Assembly (NCBI GenBank): GCA_022867625.1
Contig: JALIFM010000006.1
Coordinates: forward strand, 1-64,000
Direction: 5' to 3'
Origin: Lachnospiraceae bacterium NSJ-143
GTDB taxonomy: Bacteria; Bacillota; Clostridia; Lachnospirales; Anaerotignaceae
DNA length: 64,000 nucleotides
Shown: piece by piece, positions 55,116 through 64,000 of the stretch
How the letters are laid out: each line of letters starts with the position of its first letter
How positions within the stretch are numbered: position 1 is the stretch's first letter
The notes under the pieces: model-generated
The model's input: only the letters and a program-made list of their open reading frames with translations
What the model was told of the DNA's origin: nothing
The model's database searches: none
Translations under genes and position numbers: made by a program

Positions 55116-57767
55116 TTAACGCCTTCCTACTATCGCTTTCCTTATAATGTCAACAGGGTACATTGTAAGTGCGAGCAATATTATAACAATCCAGCCCTGA
55201 ATACCGAACCTCTCACAGCTGAACACTTCACCGACAACACCGCCTACACAGGCAAGTGCTATCTGGACAAATATTATAACAAACCAAATTTTAATAAACA
55301 TAGGGTTCTCTTTTATATTCTCAAAAATATTGAAACCGTCACTTCTCACATTTAAAGCATTGACCATGAAGCTGAATATAAACAGGCAGAAATATGCTGT
55401 GTAAAACTGGCCTGTAGTGTCAAAAAGCGTAGCAAAATATGGAATCTTAAACCATGCGATACTCATTGCTGTAAGCCACAGGCTCATAACAAGTATCTGT
55501 ACAGACATAGGCCTGCTTATAATGCTTTCATCCCTGCGCCTAGGTCTGTCCTTCATATATTTCTTTAATGCCGGCTCACCGGCAAACATAATTGAGGCGA
55601 GACTGTCCATACACAGGTTAATCCACAGCAGATGTGTAACCTTGAGCGGTTCCTCTATGCCTATAAATGGGCTGATTGCTGATACAAGCACAGCAGCCAC
55701 ATTTATAACTAGCTGCATTTTACAGAATTTAAGTATATTTATATATAATGTCCTTCCATACCAGACAGCGTTTTTAATAGAATTAAAGTTGTCATCAAGA
55801 ATAACAAGCTTTCCAGCCTCTTTTGCCACGTCTGTACCACTTCCCATAGCAAAGCCCACATCTGCCCTCTTAAGGGCCGGACTGTCATTAACTCCATCGC
55901 CGGTCATTCCAACTACCAGATTCATTTCCTGACAAAGCTTAACCATACGGCTCTTGTCTGTAGGCAGTGCCCTGGCAATTACACGGATATTTTTAAGCTT
56001 TGCCTTTACCTCATTATCGCTCATAGCATTAAGCTCTGACGATGTGATTGCTATATCGTCGCTGTTTGTAAAAAGCCCGGCTTCCTTAGCTATGGCAACA
56101 GCAGTTTCCTTTCTGTCTCCGGTAATCATAACTACCTGTATTCCAGCTTCCTGCACTTCGTTTATGGCAGTCTTTACCTCAGGCCTTACATCATCCCTTA
56201 TTCCAACAAAACCAATAATAACTATGTCATCATTAATTTTATCTGATACAAGCGGCTTTTTGCTGTAGCCAAATGCCAGAACACGCATAGCCCTGTTGGC
56301 AAGGTCATCGATTTTAAGATTGATTTTGTTTAAGTCAATCTGCGCTTCTCTTCCGTCTGAGCCAAGGTATTTTTTTGCCCCGACAAGAAGCTTTTCGGGA
56401 GCACCCTTATAAAAAGTAAGACCTTCCGACTTTATATATATCTGGCTGAATTTATTGGCGCTGTTAAAATCCTGCTGCTCAGTCACATTATATTTTTTGT
56501 TTTCAAGGAGAGCATTATATGTATCCTCCCCAATGAAATTCAAAAGCGCCCTGTCGGTCATGTTTCCACCTACTACAGTGTGCGTATTATCAAACATGGA
56601 GCCTGTATTTTTTCCTATGCACACTTCAAGCATATTCTTTATTGCAGGACATTTTGCGCCTGATACAGAATCCATTATATTTATGCTTTCAGCGGAGCCG
56701 TCAAAAAACTCAACAACCTCAAGCTGCCCTTTGGTTATAGTCCCTGTTTTGTCACTAAACAGTATATTGAGCGAGCCCGCTGTCTCAATTCCTATGGACT
56801 TCCTTACAAGCACATTTAACTTGTAAAGCTTTCCGGTATTCTGCATAAGCACAAGCGCTATAACAAGCGGCAGTCCTTCCGGCACTGCACAGACAATAAT
56901 TGTTATAGCTACAGATACCGCGTTCATAAAATCTTTTAGTATATTTAGCCAGCCTGTGGCCACATAAGCGTTTAACCCTCCGGCAAGTATAATATAGTGT
57001 ATAAAATATGCCACAGCTATTACTATGCCGCCTATATATCCAAAAACTGAAATTTGGCTTGCCAGCCTGCTCAGCTTTACCTTCAGGGGCGAATCAGGCT
57101 CCTTGTCCGCCATATCATCAGCCATTTTGCCCATCATAGTATTTTCGCCTACTTTTTGGACACGCATATAGCCTTCACCGTCAAGCACCGTTGCTCCCCT
57201 GAAAAGGCTGTGCTTATCCACAAAAGTATCACCGGTTATACTGTCAGGTATGCGGAAACTATTGTCAGCAGCGGTCTTTTTACATTCCTCTGCCTCGCCG
57301 TTAAGGGCGCTGTTATCAACCGAAAGCCTTCCGTCTGTCAATATTCCATCTGCCAGTATTTTATCTCCAGACTGAAGAACAATAATATCCCCTACAACTA
57401 TATCGTCAACATCTATAACAGTTAAAGCGCCGTTTCTGATAGCTTTTGCTGTATCCTTCTTCTGAGACTGCTTAAGCTTTCTGTAGGCGTCATCGTTTGC
57501 GACTCCGGTTTTAGCTGATACAAAGTTAACCAGAAGTACGGCTATAATTGTTCCCACAGGTTCATACCACTCGGTCTGGCCAAGTGCAAACATTATAAGC
57601 ATTACAACAGCTATAAAACAAAGTATCCTTATCATCGGGTCCTGAAAGCCCTCTAAAAACTGCTGCCAGAATGTTTCCGGCTCTGATTCCTTAATGGCGT
57701 TTGAACCAAAATTCTTCCTGCTTTCGGCAACCTGCGAATCTGTTAATCCAGTATATTTTTTGTCCAT
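55116..57767 (-). CDS. Ca2+-translocating P-type ATPase (PMCA/SERCA type)
   Basis: An 883-residue P2-type ATPase that should export Ca2+ from the cytoplasm. It has an N-terminal cation-ATPase domain, the phosphorylation motif FSDKTGTITKG, the hinge GMTGDGVNDSPALKRADVGFAMG, the M4 ion site CAVPEGLPLV and a C-terminal four-helix domain. It lies 65 bases downstream of three TerD genes, whose products bind Ca2+ in the family, which suggests a shared calcium theme. Confidence 0.93.
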   Translation of the reverse strand: MDKKYTGLTDSQVAESRKNFGSNAIKESEPETFWQQFLEGFQDPMIRILCFIAVVMLIMFALGQTEWYEPVGTIIAVLLVNFVSAKTGVANDDAYRKLKQSQKKDTAKAIRNGALTVIDVDDIVVGDIIVLQSGDKILADGILTDGRLSVDNSALNGEAEECKKTAADNSFRIPDSITGDTFVDKHSLFRGATVLDGEGYMRVQKVGENTMMGKMADDMADKEPDSPLKVKLSRLASQISVFGYIGGIVIAVAYFIHYIILAGGLNAYVATGWLNILKDFMNAVSVAITIIVCAVPEGLPLVIALVLMQNTGKLYKLNVLVRKSIGIETAGSLNILFSDKTGTITKGQLEVVEFFDGSAESINIMDSVSGAKCPAIKNMLEVCIGKNTGSMFDNTHTVVGGNMTDRALLNFIGEDTYNALLENKKYNVTEQQDFNSANKFSQIYIKSEGLTFYKGAPEKLLVGAKKYLGSDGREAQIDLNKINLKIDDLANRAMRVLAFGYSKKPLVSDKINDDIVIIGFVGIRDDVRPEVKTAINEVQEAGIQVVMITGDRKETAVAIAKEAGLFTNSDDIAITSSELNAMSDNEVKAKLKNIRVIARALPTDKSRMVKLCQEMNLVVGMTGDGVNDSPALKRADVGFAMGSGTDVAKEAGKLVILDDNFNSIKNAVWYGRTLYINILKFCKMQLVINVAAVLVSAISPFIGIEEPLKVTHLLWINLCMDSLASIMFAGEPALKKYMKDRPRRRDESIISRPMSVQILVMSLWLTAMSIAWFKIPYFATLFDTTGQFYTAYFCLFIFSFMVNALNVRSDGFNIFENIKENPMFIKIWFVIIFVQIALACVGGVVGEVFSCERFGIQGWIVIILLALTMYPVDIIRKAIVGRR

Positions 57768-57832
57768 TTTCTACCTCTGACATAAACTTATTAAAAACCA
57801 ATGGGGCAGCATTCAGCCGCCCCGTACAGCGA

Positions 57833-58420
57833 TTAAATATAACGTTTGGCAAGCTCTCCCAGATTTCCATCGGCAGTAGCCTGTCCAATAGGATTGAATT
57901 TCCACTCATTGTTATAGCGGTATACTTCTCCAAAAATCATAGCAGTCATTCCGTTATAGCTTTCAGAAAGGTTATACCTGCACAGTTCAGCATTGTTTCT
58001 TCCGTCAACAATTCGTATAAAACAGTTTTTAATCATGCCAAAATCCTGTTTTCTTTTGTAAGCGTCATAAATATTTACAACAAACACTATCTTATCGTAG
58101 CTCTGAGGAAGTGATGCAAGGTCAACTGCAATCTGCTCGTCATCTCCATCTCCAGCACCGGTAAGGTTATCTCCCATATGGATTACACAGCCGGAATCAT
58201 GCCTTAAATTTCCAAAGTACACTATATCCTTTTTATTCATAAGCTTACCGCCTGTAAGCACAAGAGCAGAAGCGTCACAGTCTATCGCCTGAGGCTTTGG
58301 AGCGAAAAATCCTCTTTTTCTCTCAACCTCATCCCAGCCAAGACCGATTAATATCTTGCTTAATCCTGCATTATCCTTAGTAAGGCTGATTTTTTGGCCT
58401 TTTTGCAAACTTATCGCCAT
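57833..58420 (-). CDS. TerD-family protein (1, divergent)
   Basis: A 195-residue protein of the TerD fold, a Ca2+-binding beta-sandwich linked to tellurite, phage and envelope stress. It keeps [27 protein letters not shown], but the first acidic motif reads AIDCDASAL instead of the DFDLDAAAF seen in its neighbours. This divergence suggests a different metal or partner role. It is the last of three tandem copies. Confidence 0.92.
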   Translation of the reverse strand: MAISLQKGQKISLTKDNAGLSKILIGLGWDEVERKRGFFAPKPQAIDCDASALVLTGGKLMNKKDIVYFGNLRHDSGCVIHMGDNLTGAGDGDDEQIAVDLASLPQSYDKIVFVVNIYDAYKRKQDFGMIKNCFIRIVDGRNNAELCRYNLSESYNGMTAMIFGEVYRYNNEWKFNPIGQATADGNLGELAKRYI

Positions 58421-58436
58421 AGTTTTCTTCCTCCGT

Positions 58437-59018
58437 TTATTCTACATCCACACCAAAACTGGAGCATAAAGCTGCAAGGCCGCCCTGGTATCCGCTGCCG
58501 ATAGCATTAAATTTCCATTCGCCGTTGTTCCTGTACAGCTCACCAAATACAACAGCTGTTTCTATAGAAAAATCCTCGCCAAGGTCATACCTTAACATTT
58601 CCTCGCCGCTCTTGTCGTCACATATCCTGATAAAAGCATTGCTTACCTGCCCAAAGTTCTGTCGGCGTTCCTCCGCCTCATATATAGTTACCGCAAAAAC
58701 AACCTTGTTTATGTTTCCAGGCACTTTGCTCAAATCAATCTTAATCTGTTCATCATCGCCTTCGCCCTCACCTGTACGGTTGTCTCCCATATGCTCCACA
58801 GAGCCGCTTGGGTGCTTGAGGTTTCCATAAAAAACAAAGTCCTCCTGGCAAGAGATTTTCCCTGTTTCAGTCACCATAAACGCTTCTGTATCAAGGTCAA
58901 AGCCTCCGCCTGTATCAAACTGGTTTACATCCCAGCCAAGACCTACTGTTATATTTTTTAATCCCGGATTATCCTTTGTAAGGCTTACCTTCTGACCTTT
59001 TTTTAAATTTACTGGCAT
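58437..59018 (-). CDS. TerD-family protein (2)
   Basis: A 193-residue TerD-fold protein with the calcium-site motifs [12 protein letters not shown] and [20 protein letters not shown]. It is closely similar to the adjacent copy 3 over its full length, which points to a local duplication. It corresponds to the Bacillus YceD/YceE type of general stress protein. Confidence 0.95.
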   Translation of the reverse strand: MPVNLKKGQKVSLTKDNPGLKNITVGLGWDVNQFDTGGGFDLDTEAFMVTETGKISCQEDFVFYGNLKHPSGSVEHMGDNRTGEGEGDDEQIKIDLSKVPGNINKVVFAVTIYEAEERRQNFGQVSNAFIRICDDKSGEEMLRYDLGEDFSIETAVVFGELYRNNGEWKFNAIGSGYQGGLAALCSSFGVDVE

Positions 59019-59031
59019 ATAATCAACCTCC

Positions 59032-59613
59032 TTATTCTACCTCTACACCATAATTATTGCACAAAGCCGCAAGACCTCCCTGGAATCCGCTGCCTACAGC
59101 GTTGAATTTCCACTCGCCATTATATCTGTAAATTTCACCAACTACAACAGCTGTCTCTATAGAAAAATCCTCGCCAAGGTCATAACGGATAAGCTCCTGT
59201 CCATTAGACTCGTCTACAACACGTATAAAAGCATTGCTTACCTGACCAAAGTTCTGACGTCGTACATCTGCCTCATAAATTGTACAGGTAAATACAATTC
59301 TCGCTATGTCTTCTGGAACTTTGCCTAAATCAACCTCTATCTGCTCATCATCGCCTTCACCTTCACCTGTAAGGTTATCCCCCATGTGTTCTACAGAGCC
59401 GCTTTTATGCTTAAGGTTTCCATAAAAAACAAAATCCTCGGAAGTATGCACCTTTCCATTTTCTCCAACAAGAAATGCCGCGGCATCAAGGTCAAAGTCC
59501 GCCCCTCCGTCAAACTGGTTTACATCCCAGCCAAGACCTATCATTATTTTCTTTAAGCCCGGATTCCCCTTTGTTAAACTTACTTTCTGTCCTTTTTGAA
59601 GATTAATCGGCAT
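59032..59613 (-). CDS. TerD-family protein (3)
   Basis: A 193-residue TerD-fold protein with [12 protein letters not shown] and [20 protein letters not shown]. It is the first of the three tandem copies, 58 bases after telA. Copies 2 and 3 share the C-terminal [11 protein letters not shown]-type ending. Confidence 0.95.
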   Translation of the reverse strand: MPINLQKGQKVSLTKGNPGLKKIMIGLGWDVNQFDGGADFDLDAAAFLVGENGKVHTSEDFVFYGNLKHKSGSVEHMGDNLTGEGEGDDEQIEVDLGKVPEDIARIVFTCTIYEADVRRQNFGQVSNAFIRVVDESNGQELIRYDLGEDFSIETAVVVGEIYRYNGEWKFNAVGSGFQGGLAALCNNYGVEVE

Positions 59614-59671
59614 ATCACTACCTCCTTATTATGTTAAAATAAATTTAAAAGCTCTGGCAATTTAATATATT

Positions 59672-60808
59672 TTAAAGCTTTCCAAACCTTTTGTTAAAGT
59701 CTTCCTTTATAGCATTGAGTCTTATTTTATCTTCCTCTCGCTGTTTCCTTGCATTTTCCTGAATCTGTTTTGTCTCCTCAATACCACTGCAAATAGTACG
59801 CCATGTTGTCTCAAGAGTTTCTATCTTAACAGAGCTTCCCGAAGCCAGCTGGGCTGTAAGCTTTGACTGTTCAGATGTGTTCTGAGCATTTTTAATGAGC
59901 ATTTCATTTGTCTTTTTGTCAAGGGCTGACATTGCTTCCGCCTGTATTCTCTGGCGTTTTAGCAGAATAGCCTGTGACAAGGCCTGCTTAAATACAGGCA
60001 GAGTTATTATAAAGGCTGAATTGATTTTTCTTATAAGGTTCATGTTGCTGAATTCCATAGTTTTTATCATAGGAACCGACTGCATAGCCACACTTTCAGC
60101 TGTCCTTAAATCCTGAACCCTCTGTTCAAGCATCATTCTTGCCTGGTCAAGGCTTGTAATTTCAAACTGTATTGAATTGTCGCCAGTGTTCTGAAAATCC
60201 CTTGTCCTCTGTTCTATATAGTTTGCTATTTCATTTATTCCCTGCTCACCTGCAAGTATATATTTTTCCAGCTCATGAAAATAATCAACATTGGCCTTGA
60301 ACATTCCGTCAAGCTTTTTGTTGGACTGTTTGATTTCAGACTCGTACTGTTTAAGCTGGACATAGATTTTATCTACCTCTTCGCCCATTGTATGATACTT
60401 ATTCAGAATTTTATCAATCTGCTTTCTGGCATTGCCAAAGAGCTTGTCAAAAATGCCCTCTTTTTCTTTTATTTCCTCAATATCAAATCTATCCATGATT
60501 TTTCCAAGCGTGGTCAACATCTTGCCTGAATCATCAATCTGGTTCATATTCATGCTGTTTAACACTACATCGGCGGCTTTGGATATATTCTCTGTTACCT
60601 CAGCACCAAATGATACTATAGTGTCAAGGTCGTCAACATATATTGTGCTTGCTATATCATCAACCTCTTTGGAGCCCTCCATTTTGGCGGCAAGCTGTTT
60701 TTTATCATCCATTATGTCAAACGGCTGAACGTCAACCGGTTCAGTGGCGGCTGTTGCAGCCGGTGCGCTTTGTGTGCCGGATTCCTTTGAACTGAAATTT
60801 AATCCCAT
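59672..60808 (-). CDS. Toxic anion resistance protein TelA
   Basis: A 378-residue, largely helical, soluble protein of the TelA/YaaN/YceH family. Long amphipathic helices give coiled-coil character across about residues 90-370 (for example FDIEEIKEKEGIFDKLFGNARKQIDKIL, quoted in part). Family members associate with tellurite and toxic-anion resistance and with TerD proteins in Bacillus (yceG-yceH). It follows the YceG-like gene with two bases between. Confidence 0.93.
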   Translation of the reverse strand: MGLNFSSKESGTQSAPAATAATEPVDVQPFDIMDDKKQLAAKMEGSKEVDDIASTIYVDDLDTIVSFGAEVTENISKAADVVLNSMNMNQIDDSGKMLTTLGKIMDRFDIEEIKEKEGIFDKLFGNARKQIDKILNKYHTMGEEVDKIYVQLKQYESEIKQSNKKLDGMFKANVDYFHELEKYILAGEQGINEIANYIEQRTRDFQNTGDNSIQFEITSLDQARMMLEQRVQDLRTAESVAMQSVPMIKTMEFSNMNLIRKINSAFIITLPVFKQALSQAILLKRQRIQAEAMSALDKKTNEMLIKNAQNTSEQSKLTAQLASGSSVKIETLETTWRTICSGIEETKQIQENARKQREEDKIRLNAIKEDFNKRFGKL

Positions 60809-60810
60809 AA

Positions 60811-63117
60811 TTATCTTTCCCTCCCAAATAACTTTCCTAATATGCTTACTTTTCTTTTTGCAGGCTCCCCGCAGCCGTCAAGTACTGGCGGCACAAGGTC
60901 ATACATAAATTCACCTGTCTGGTACTCGTTAAACATTGGCTTTGTATAATAATTTTCTATTACCCTGTATCCAGTAGGTACAAACATGGCTATATCAAAA
61001 CCGGCCATACTTAGATACAGAACAAATATACTGTCCTCAATGCTCATCACTTTATCACTTACAGCCAGAATAACAACCTTTGGGCTGACCTTTGTAAAAT
61101 CAAAATTCTGAATAAGCCGTGTTATCTTGACATCAAGATTTAAAACAATATCCATGATTGTATACTCAATCCCGTTTGTAAACGTACCTTTAATAGCCTC
61201 GCTGTCTATAAGGGCCTGAAGCTTATCAAGCATATACTCCTGGGTTTCTTCCCTGAATATGCCGTATTTGTACGCAGAGCTGCTTTTAAGCTTGTCTCTC
61301 TGCAATTTTGCGTTCTTTAAAAATGGTACATATGTCTGGCCGCCCCTTCTTTCAAAACAGTTTATAAAAGGAACTTTATCAATAACTATTGTATCTTTTG
61401 TACAGAGCTTTTTAACATCAGACCAGTAACCGGCAATATCTCCATCTTTGACACCAGATACTTTGCAAAACAGCGAAGGCATTACCACCTCATCATTAAT
61501 TATGTCAAAGCCGGGGCGGTACTTTAATTCCTGGTCCCACAATATATAAAGCTCCTCATACATGGCGTGCACCGGTATTGATACAGCTTTTTTATACTGC
61601 CTGTCACGATAAAGTCCGGAATTTTCATACAACATAGAGTCCAAATCCCTTTCGGCGTTATATGCCGCTGTGGAATATTTTATATCACTGAGACTTTCAG
61701 GAAACTTCTCCGTTTCCGCCGAATATTCATATACCTTTTCAAAGAGCCTTTTATCCTCAAGCATACAGTTTCTTGACAAGTCAGTATTGATTATAAATAC
61801 ATCGACCGGCAGATACGACAAAAGCCTGATAAAAAGAGCTTCAAACTTATTTAAGCATACCCCAAAATAAATGAACACCGGTATGTTTCCCCATTTAAAT
61901 CCCTTAAATATTTCACGGCTGTACCTTTGAAAATATGCTATCATGTATACCGCTTTATTTTTTAAACGGTTAAGGTTATCCCCGTCAGCCCTGCTCTGCT
62001 CAAGCATTATATCCACAAAAGCTTTTCTTGCCTGATTAGTCAAGTCCTCTATACCTGAGCAATCCAGCTTTGCCGCAAAAGCTTCCAGTAGAGCCGACCT
62101 GCTGGAAAATACCCCATTAAGCCCTGATAACTCTACTGTATTTGGCTGTGGAATTTCATTCAAAACAAATACTTTCCGTCCAGAATCCTGAATTTTCATT
62201 TTCCAGCGAAAAAGCTCATTCATATATGAGGCTTTATCATTTATGCCCTTAACCCTTACAAACATATTGTAAATTATATTATCATCGTTTCCTCGTTCTG
62301 AATAAGGCTTAAGACAGTCCTCAAACACATCTCCGCTAATCCATGTGTTTGTGCTGCAAATTCTGGCCTTTTCCGAGTTATATGTTAAAGCCACCCTATT
62401 GTATTCATCAGCCCTTTTTAAAACGCCCTCAATGCTGTACCCGGCCGGAAACGCTCCGCCGTTACTCTTATATAGAACAGATTCTTCAGAGTCCTTGTCC
62501 ACCTTAAGATAGCCGGAATCTCCATTTTTTTCAAGCAGAACGACATCGCAGCCAGCCTTTGAAATTACTGAAAGCATTTTCAGCTCATATTGGCTTATAT
62601 CGCCTTCATATAAAATCTTAGGAATATCATCGTCACCCAAAAAGTTTAGTATTCTCTCAAATTTATAGTAAAGCCAGCACATAAACTTAATATATGCGTT
62701 TTTGAGTATATTTTCGTTTTTGCCAAGCTTTGACATCTCACTTAAAGTATCATAAATGGCGCAGGTGATATTTTCCCTCTGAATATTATTAATCCTTGGC
62801 AGCCACTTTGACATTGCACTATTCAAAAAACCAGCATCAAGCTTAAAGCCAAGCCCCATAATCTCCTCATAGTAACTTAGCTGCTTTTCATCAGGATTCG
62901 GAATTTTGCCTATAACAATAACGCCTCTGCGTCTTGCCGCTTCAGCGTAGCCTGCCAGAAACTCATCAATTTTCTCATTATAATCAGCAATTCTGTAAAA
63001 ATACACACAATTATTTTTCCTCTCGCTTAGCCTATGGAAAAAATCGTCCAATGTATTTATTTCAGATTTTATAAACATATCATCACAGCCCGCTGTATAA
63101 TTTTTGTCCTGCTCCAA
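60811..63117 (-). CDS. YceG-like Ter-cluster protein
   Basis: A 768-residue soluble protein matching the YceG family that stands next to TelA and TerD genes in Firmicutes. It is longer than the Bacillus protein (about 540). The C-terminal half has conserved blocks such as VPFLKNAKLQRDKLKSSSAYKYG, VVILAVSDKVMSIEDSIFVLYL and the end segment EYQTGEFMYDL. It has no transmembrane segment or recognised catalytic motif. Its function is unknown; family annotation calls it a component of a biosynthetic module. Confidence 0.8.
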   Translation of the reverse strand: MEQDKNYTAGCDDMFIKSEINTLDDFFHRLSERKNNCVYFYRIADYNEKIDEFLAGYAEAARRRGVIVIGKIPNPDEKQLSYYEEIMGLGFKLDAGFLNSAMSKWLPRINNIQRENITCAIYDTLSEMSKLGKNENILKNAYIKFMCWLYYKFERILNFLGDDDIPKILYEGDISQYELKMLSVISKAGCDVVLLEKNGDSGYLKVDKDSEESVLYKSNGGAFPAGYSIEGVLKRADEYNRVALTYNSEKARICSTNTWISGDVFEDCLKPYSERGNDDNIIYNMFVRVKGINDKASYMNELFRWKMKIQDSGRKVFVLNEIPQPNTVELSGLNGVFSSRSALLEAFAAKLDCSGIEDLTNQARKAFVDIMLEQSRADGDNLNRLKNKAVYMIAYFQRYSREIFKGFKWGNIPVFIYFGVCLNKFEALFIRLLSYLPVDVFIINTDLSRNCMLEDKRLFEKVYEYSAETEKFPESLSDIKYSTAAYNAERDLDSMLYENSGLYRDRQYKKAVSIPVHAMYEELYILWDQELKYRPGFDIINDEVVMPSLFCKVSGVKDGDIAGYWSDVKKLCTKDTIVIDKVPFINCFERRGGQTYVPFLKNAKLQRDKLKSSSAYKYGIFREETQEYMLDKLQALIDSEAIKGTFTNGIEYTIMDIVLNLDVKITRLIQNFDFTKVSPKVVILAVSDKVMSIEDSIFVLYLSMAGFDIAMFVPTGYRVIENYYTKPMFNEYQTGEFMYDLVPPVLDGCGEPAKRKVSILGKLFGRER

Positions 63118-63121
63118 TGCT

Positions 63122-63694
63122 CTACCTGCGGCAGTTTATAATAAAACCAAACATACCGCCAATTATTCCTCCTGCAATATGTGTTATGTTAGATATATTG
63201 TCTTTAAGGAATATGCCGTCATAAACCTGAGAGGAAATATAAATAACAAATATAAGAATAAACGTGAGAGGAATCCTGCCGTTTTTTGTGCCAGTAAATG
63301 ACGAAAGCATAATGAACGCGAATACTACCCCGCTGCTGCCTAAAAGAGCGGTATCAGGAAAAAATACAAAATTAATGATACCTGTCACTATCGCCGTAAT
63401 CACAATTATAACTATTATGTCTGCCTTGCCGTATTTTTCTTCCAGCAGCGGTCCTGTCAACAGCAGCATTGTCATATTGGCGCTGATATGTCCCCAGTCA
63501 GCATGACCAAATATATGTCCGACAAACCTGACATATGTAAGAGGGTCGCTTAAAGGCGCCCTGTATACAGAAAACAGCAGTCTGTTTGAGTATCCACCTG
63601 TCAAATAATTCAGCGCGAATGCCGCAAGACATATTATCGCAAATATCAGTATAACCGGAGAGTTAAATGAAATTTTATTTATTTTAGGTTTCAT
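63122..63694 (-). CDS. Rhomboid-family intramembrane serine protease
   Basis: A 190-residue membrane protein with six predicted helices. The catalytic Ser121 lies in GSSGVVFAF (GxSG) in helix 4, and the catalytic His172 in THIAGGIIGG in helix 6. HIFGHADWGHISANM forms the typical H-rich helix 2 and loop region. It cleaves transmembrane substrates in or near the membrane. It is four bases upstream of the YceG-like gene, so it is probably co-expressed with the Ter-type cluster; which of these proteins, if any, it cuts is unknown. Confidence 0.93.
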   Translation of the reverse strand: MKPKINKISFNSPVILIFAIICLAAFALNYLTGGYSNRLLFSVYRAPLSDPLTYVRFVGHIFGHADWGHISANMTMLLLTGPLLEEKYGKADIIVIIVITAIVTGIINFVFFPDTALLGSSGVVFAFIMLSSFTGTKNGRIPLTFILIFVIYISSQVYDGIFLKDNISNITHIAGGIIGGMFGFIINCRR

Positions 63695-63827
63695 ATTACC
63701 CTGCTTTCAGTCGTCAAATTAATTTTATATAAAAATTTAAGCCGCTTAATAAATTTATTTTTAGTATATCACACTCATTTGGCTAAGTCTATTGATTAAC
63801 AATAAATTTAAAAAACCATAGATTATT

Positions 63828-64000
63828 TTATACATCATTAAGTTGTTTTATTATTCCGCAGGCTTTGTAATTAATCAGAGCGTATTCCTCAACAGATACA
63901 TTTTTTTCTCTGGCAAGAGAAATTATATGTCTTAGCTCATGGCTTTCCATATCCTCACTCCTTACCAGTATTTTCCATGGAACACGCCTTAACAGCACTC
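63828..64000 (-). CDS. C-terminal end of an unidentified CDS, truncated by the window edge
   Basis: The minus-strand frame is open from the window edge to a TAA at 63828. It reads VLLRRVPWKILVRSEDMESH, then LRHIISLAREKNVSVEEYAL and ends KQLNDV. The last 40 residues could also be a separate gene from an ATG at 63950 with an AAGGAG site, but the in-frame extension looks protein-like. No family is recognised. It lies 133 bases upstream of the rhomboid gene. Confidence 0.5.
   Translation of the reverse strand, partial: VLLRRVPWKILVRSEDMESHELRHIISLAREKNVSVEEYALINYKACGIIKQLNDV

Overview
The window is 64 kb of AT-rich chromosome from an endospore-forming, anaerobic-type Firmicute, most likely class Clostridia and close to Lachnospiraceae or a sister family. 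The evidence is a spoVAA-AE operon, the cysE-cysS-mrnC-rlmB-yacP-sigH block known from Bacillus and Clostridia, a Cys T-box, a CIRCE element, strong GGAGG-type ribosome binding sites and a CD1871A-like CXXC micro-protein. No species call is possible from sequence reading alone. No phage, insertion sequence, CRISPR array, rRNA or tRNA was found. Most genes lie on the minus strand.

Layout, left to right. 0.1-4 kb (minus): a tightly coupled redox operon made of a rhodanese-thioredoxin fusion lipoprotein, a 48-residue CXXC protein, a membrane polyferredoxin, an Rrf2 regulator and an RclA-like flavoprotein. 4-10.8 kb (minus): an HD hydrolase, spoVAA-AB-AC-AD-AE with a candidate sigma-G promoter, rarA, a Cof-type HAD phosphatase and a GH25 lysozyme. 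11-16 kb: queA (minus), proS (plus), a two-gene chromate transporter (minus) and a divergent LysR regulator (plus). 16-24 kb (minus): a hybrid sensor kinase with two solute-binding domains, then a fructose operon fruK-fruA-ptsH-ptsI whose HPr lacks the regulatory Ser46. 24-34 kb: EamA, PAP2 and MATE genes (plus), galE, two more MATE genes, and CIRCE-controlled clpB (minus). 33.7-34.1 kb holds a promoter with a short transcript-like unit.

34-39.5 kb (minus): ispF, the cysteine T-box, cysE, cysS, mrnC, rlmB, yacP and sigH. 39.6-41 kb: a REC/HD-GYP response regulator whose start region carries a 12-G tract positioned as a possible phase-variable switch. 41-44.6 kb (minus): ilvB-ilvN-ilvC behind an apparent Ile/Val leader-peptide attenuator. 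44.7-53.2 kb (minus): a small membrane protein, kdpF, kdpA, kdpB, kdpC, kdpD and kdpE, with a shared repeat motif at both promoter regions. 53.3-64 kb (minus): a nitroreductase, then a Ter-type stress cluster (rhomboid protease, YceG-like protein, TelA, three TerD proteins, a Ca2+ P-type ATPase and a HAD phosphatase). A truncated CDS reaches the right edge.

Functional themes are thiol/metal redox defence, spore maturation and germination, sugar phosphotransfer, sulfur and branched-chain amino-acid control by RNA attenuation, potassium homeostasis and Ca/Ter-linked envelope stress. All family assignments come from recognisable motifs and synteny. Starts were moved from the longest open frame wherever a ribosome binding site clearly pointed elsewhere.
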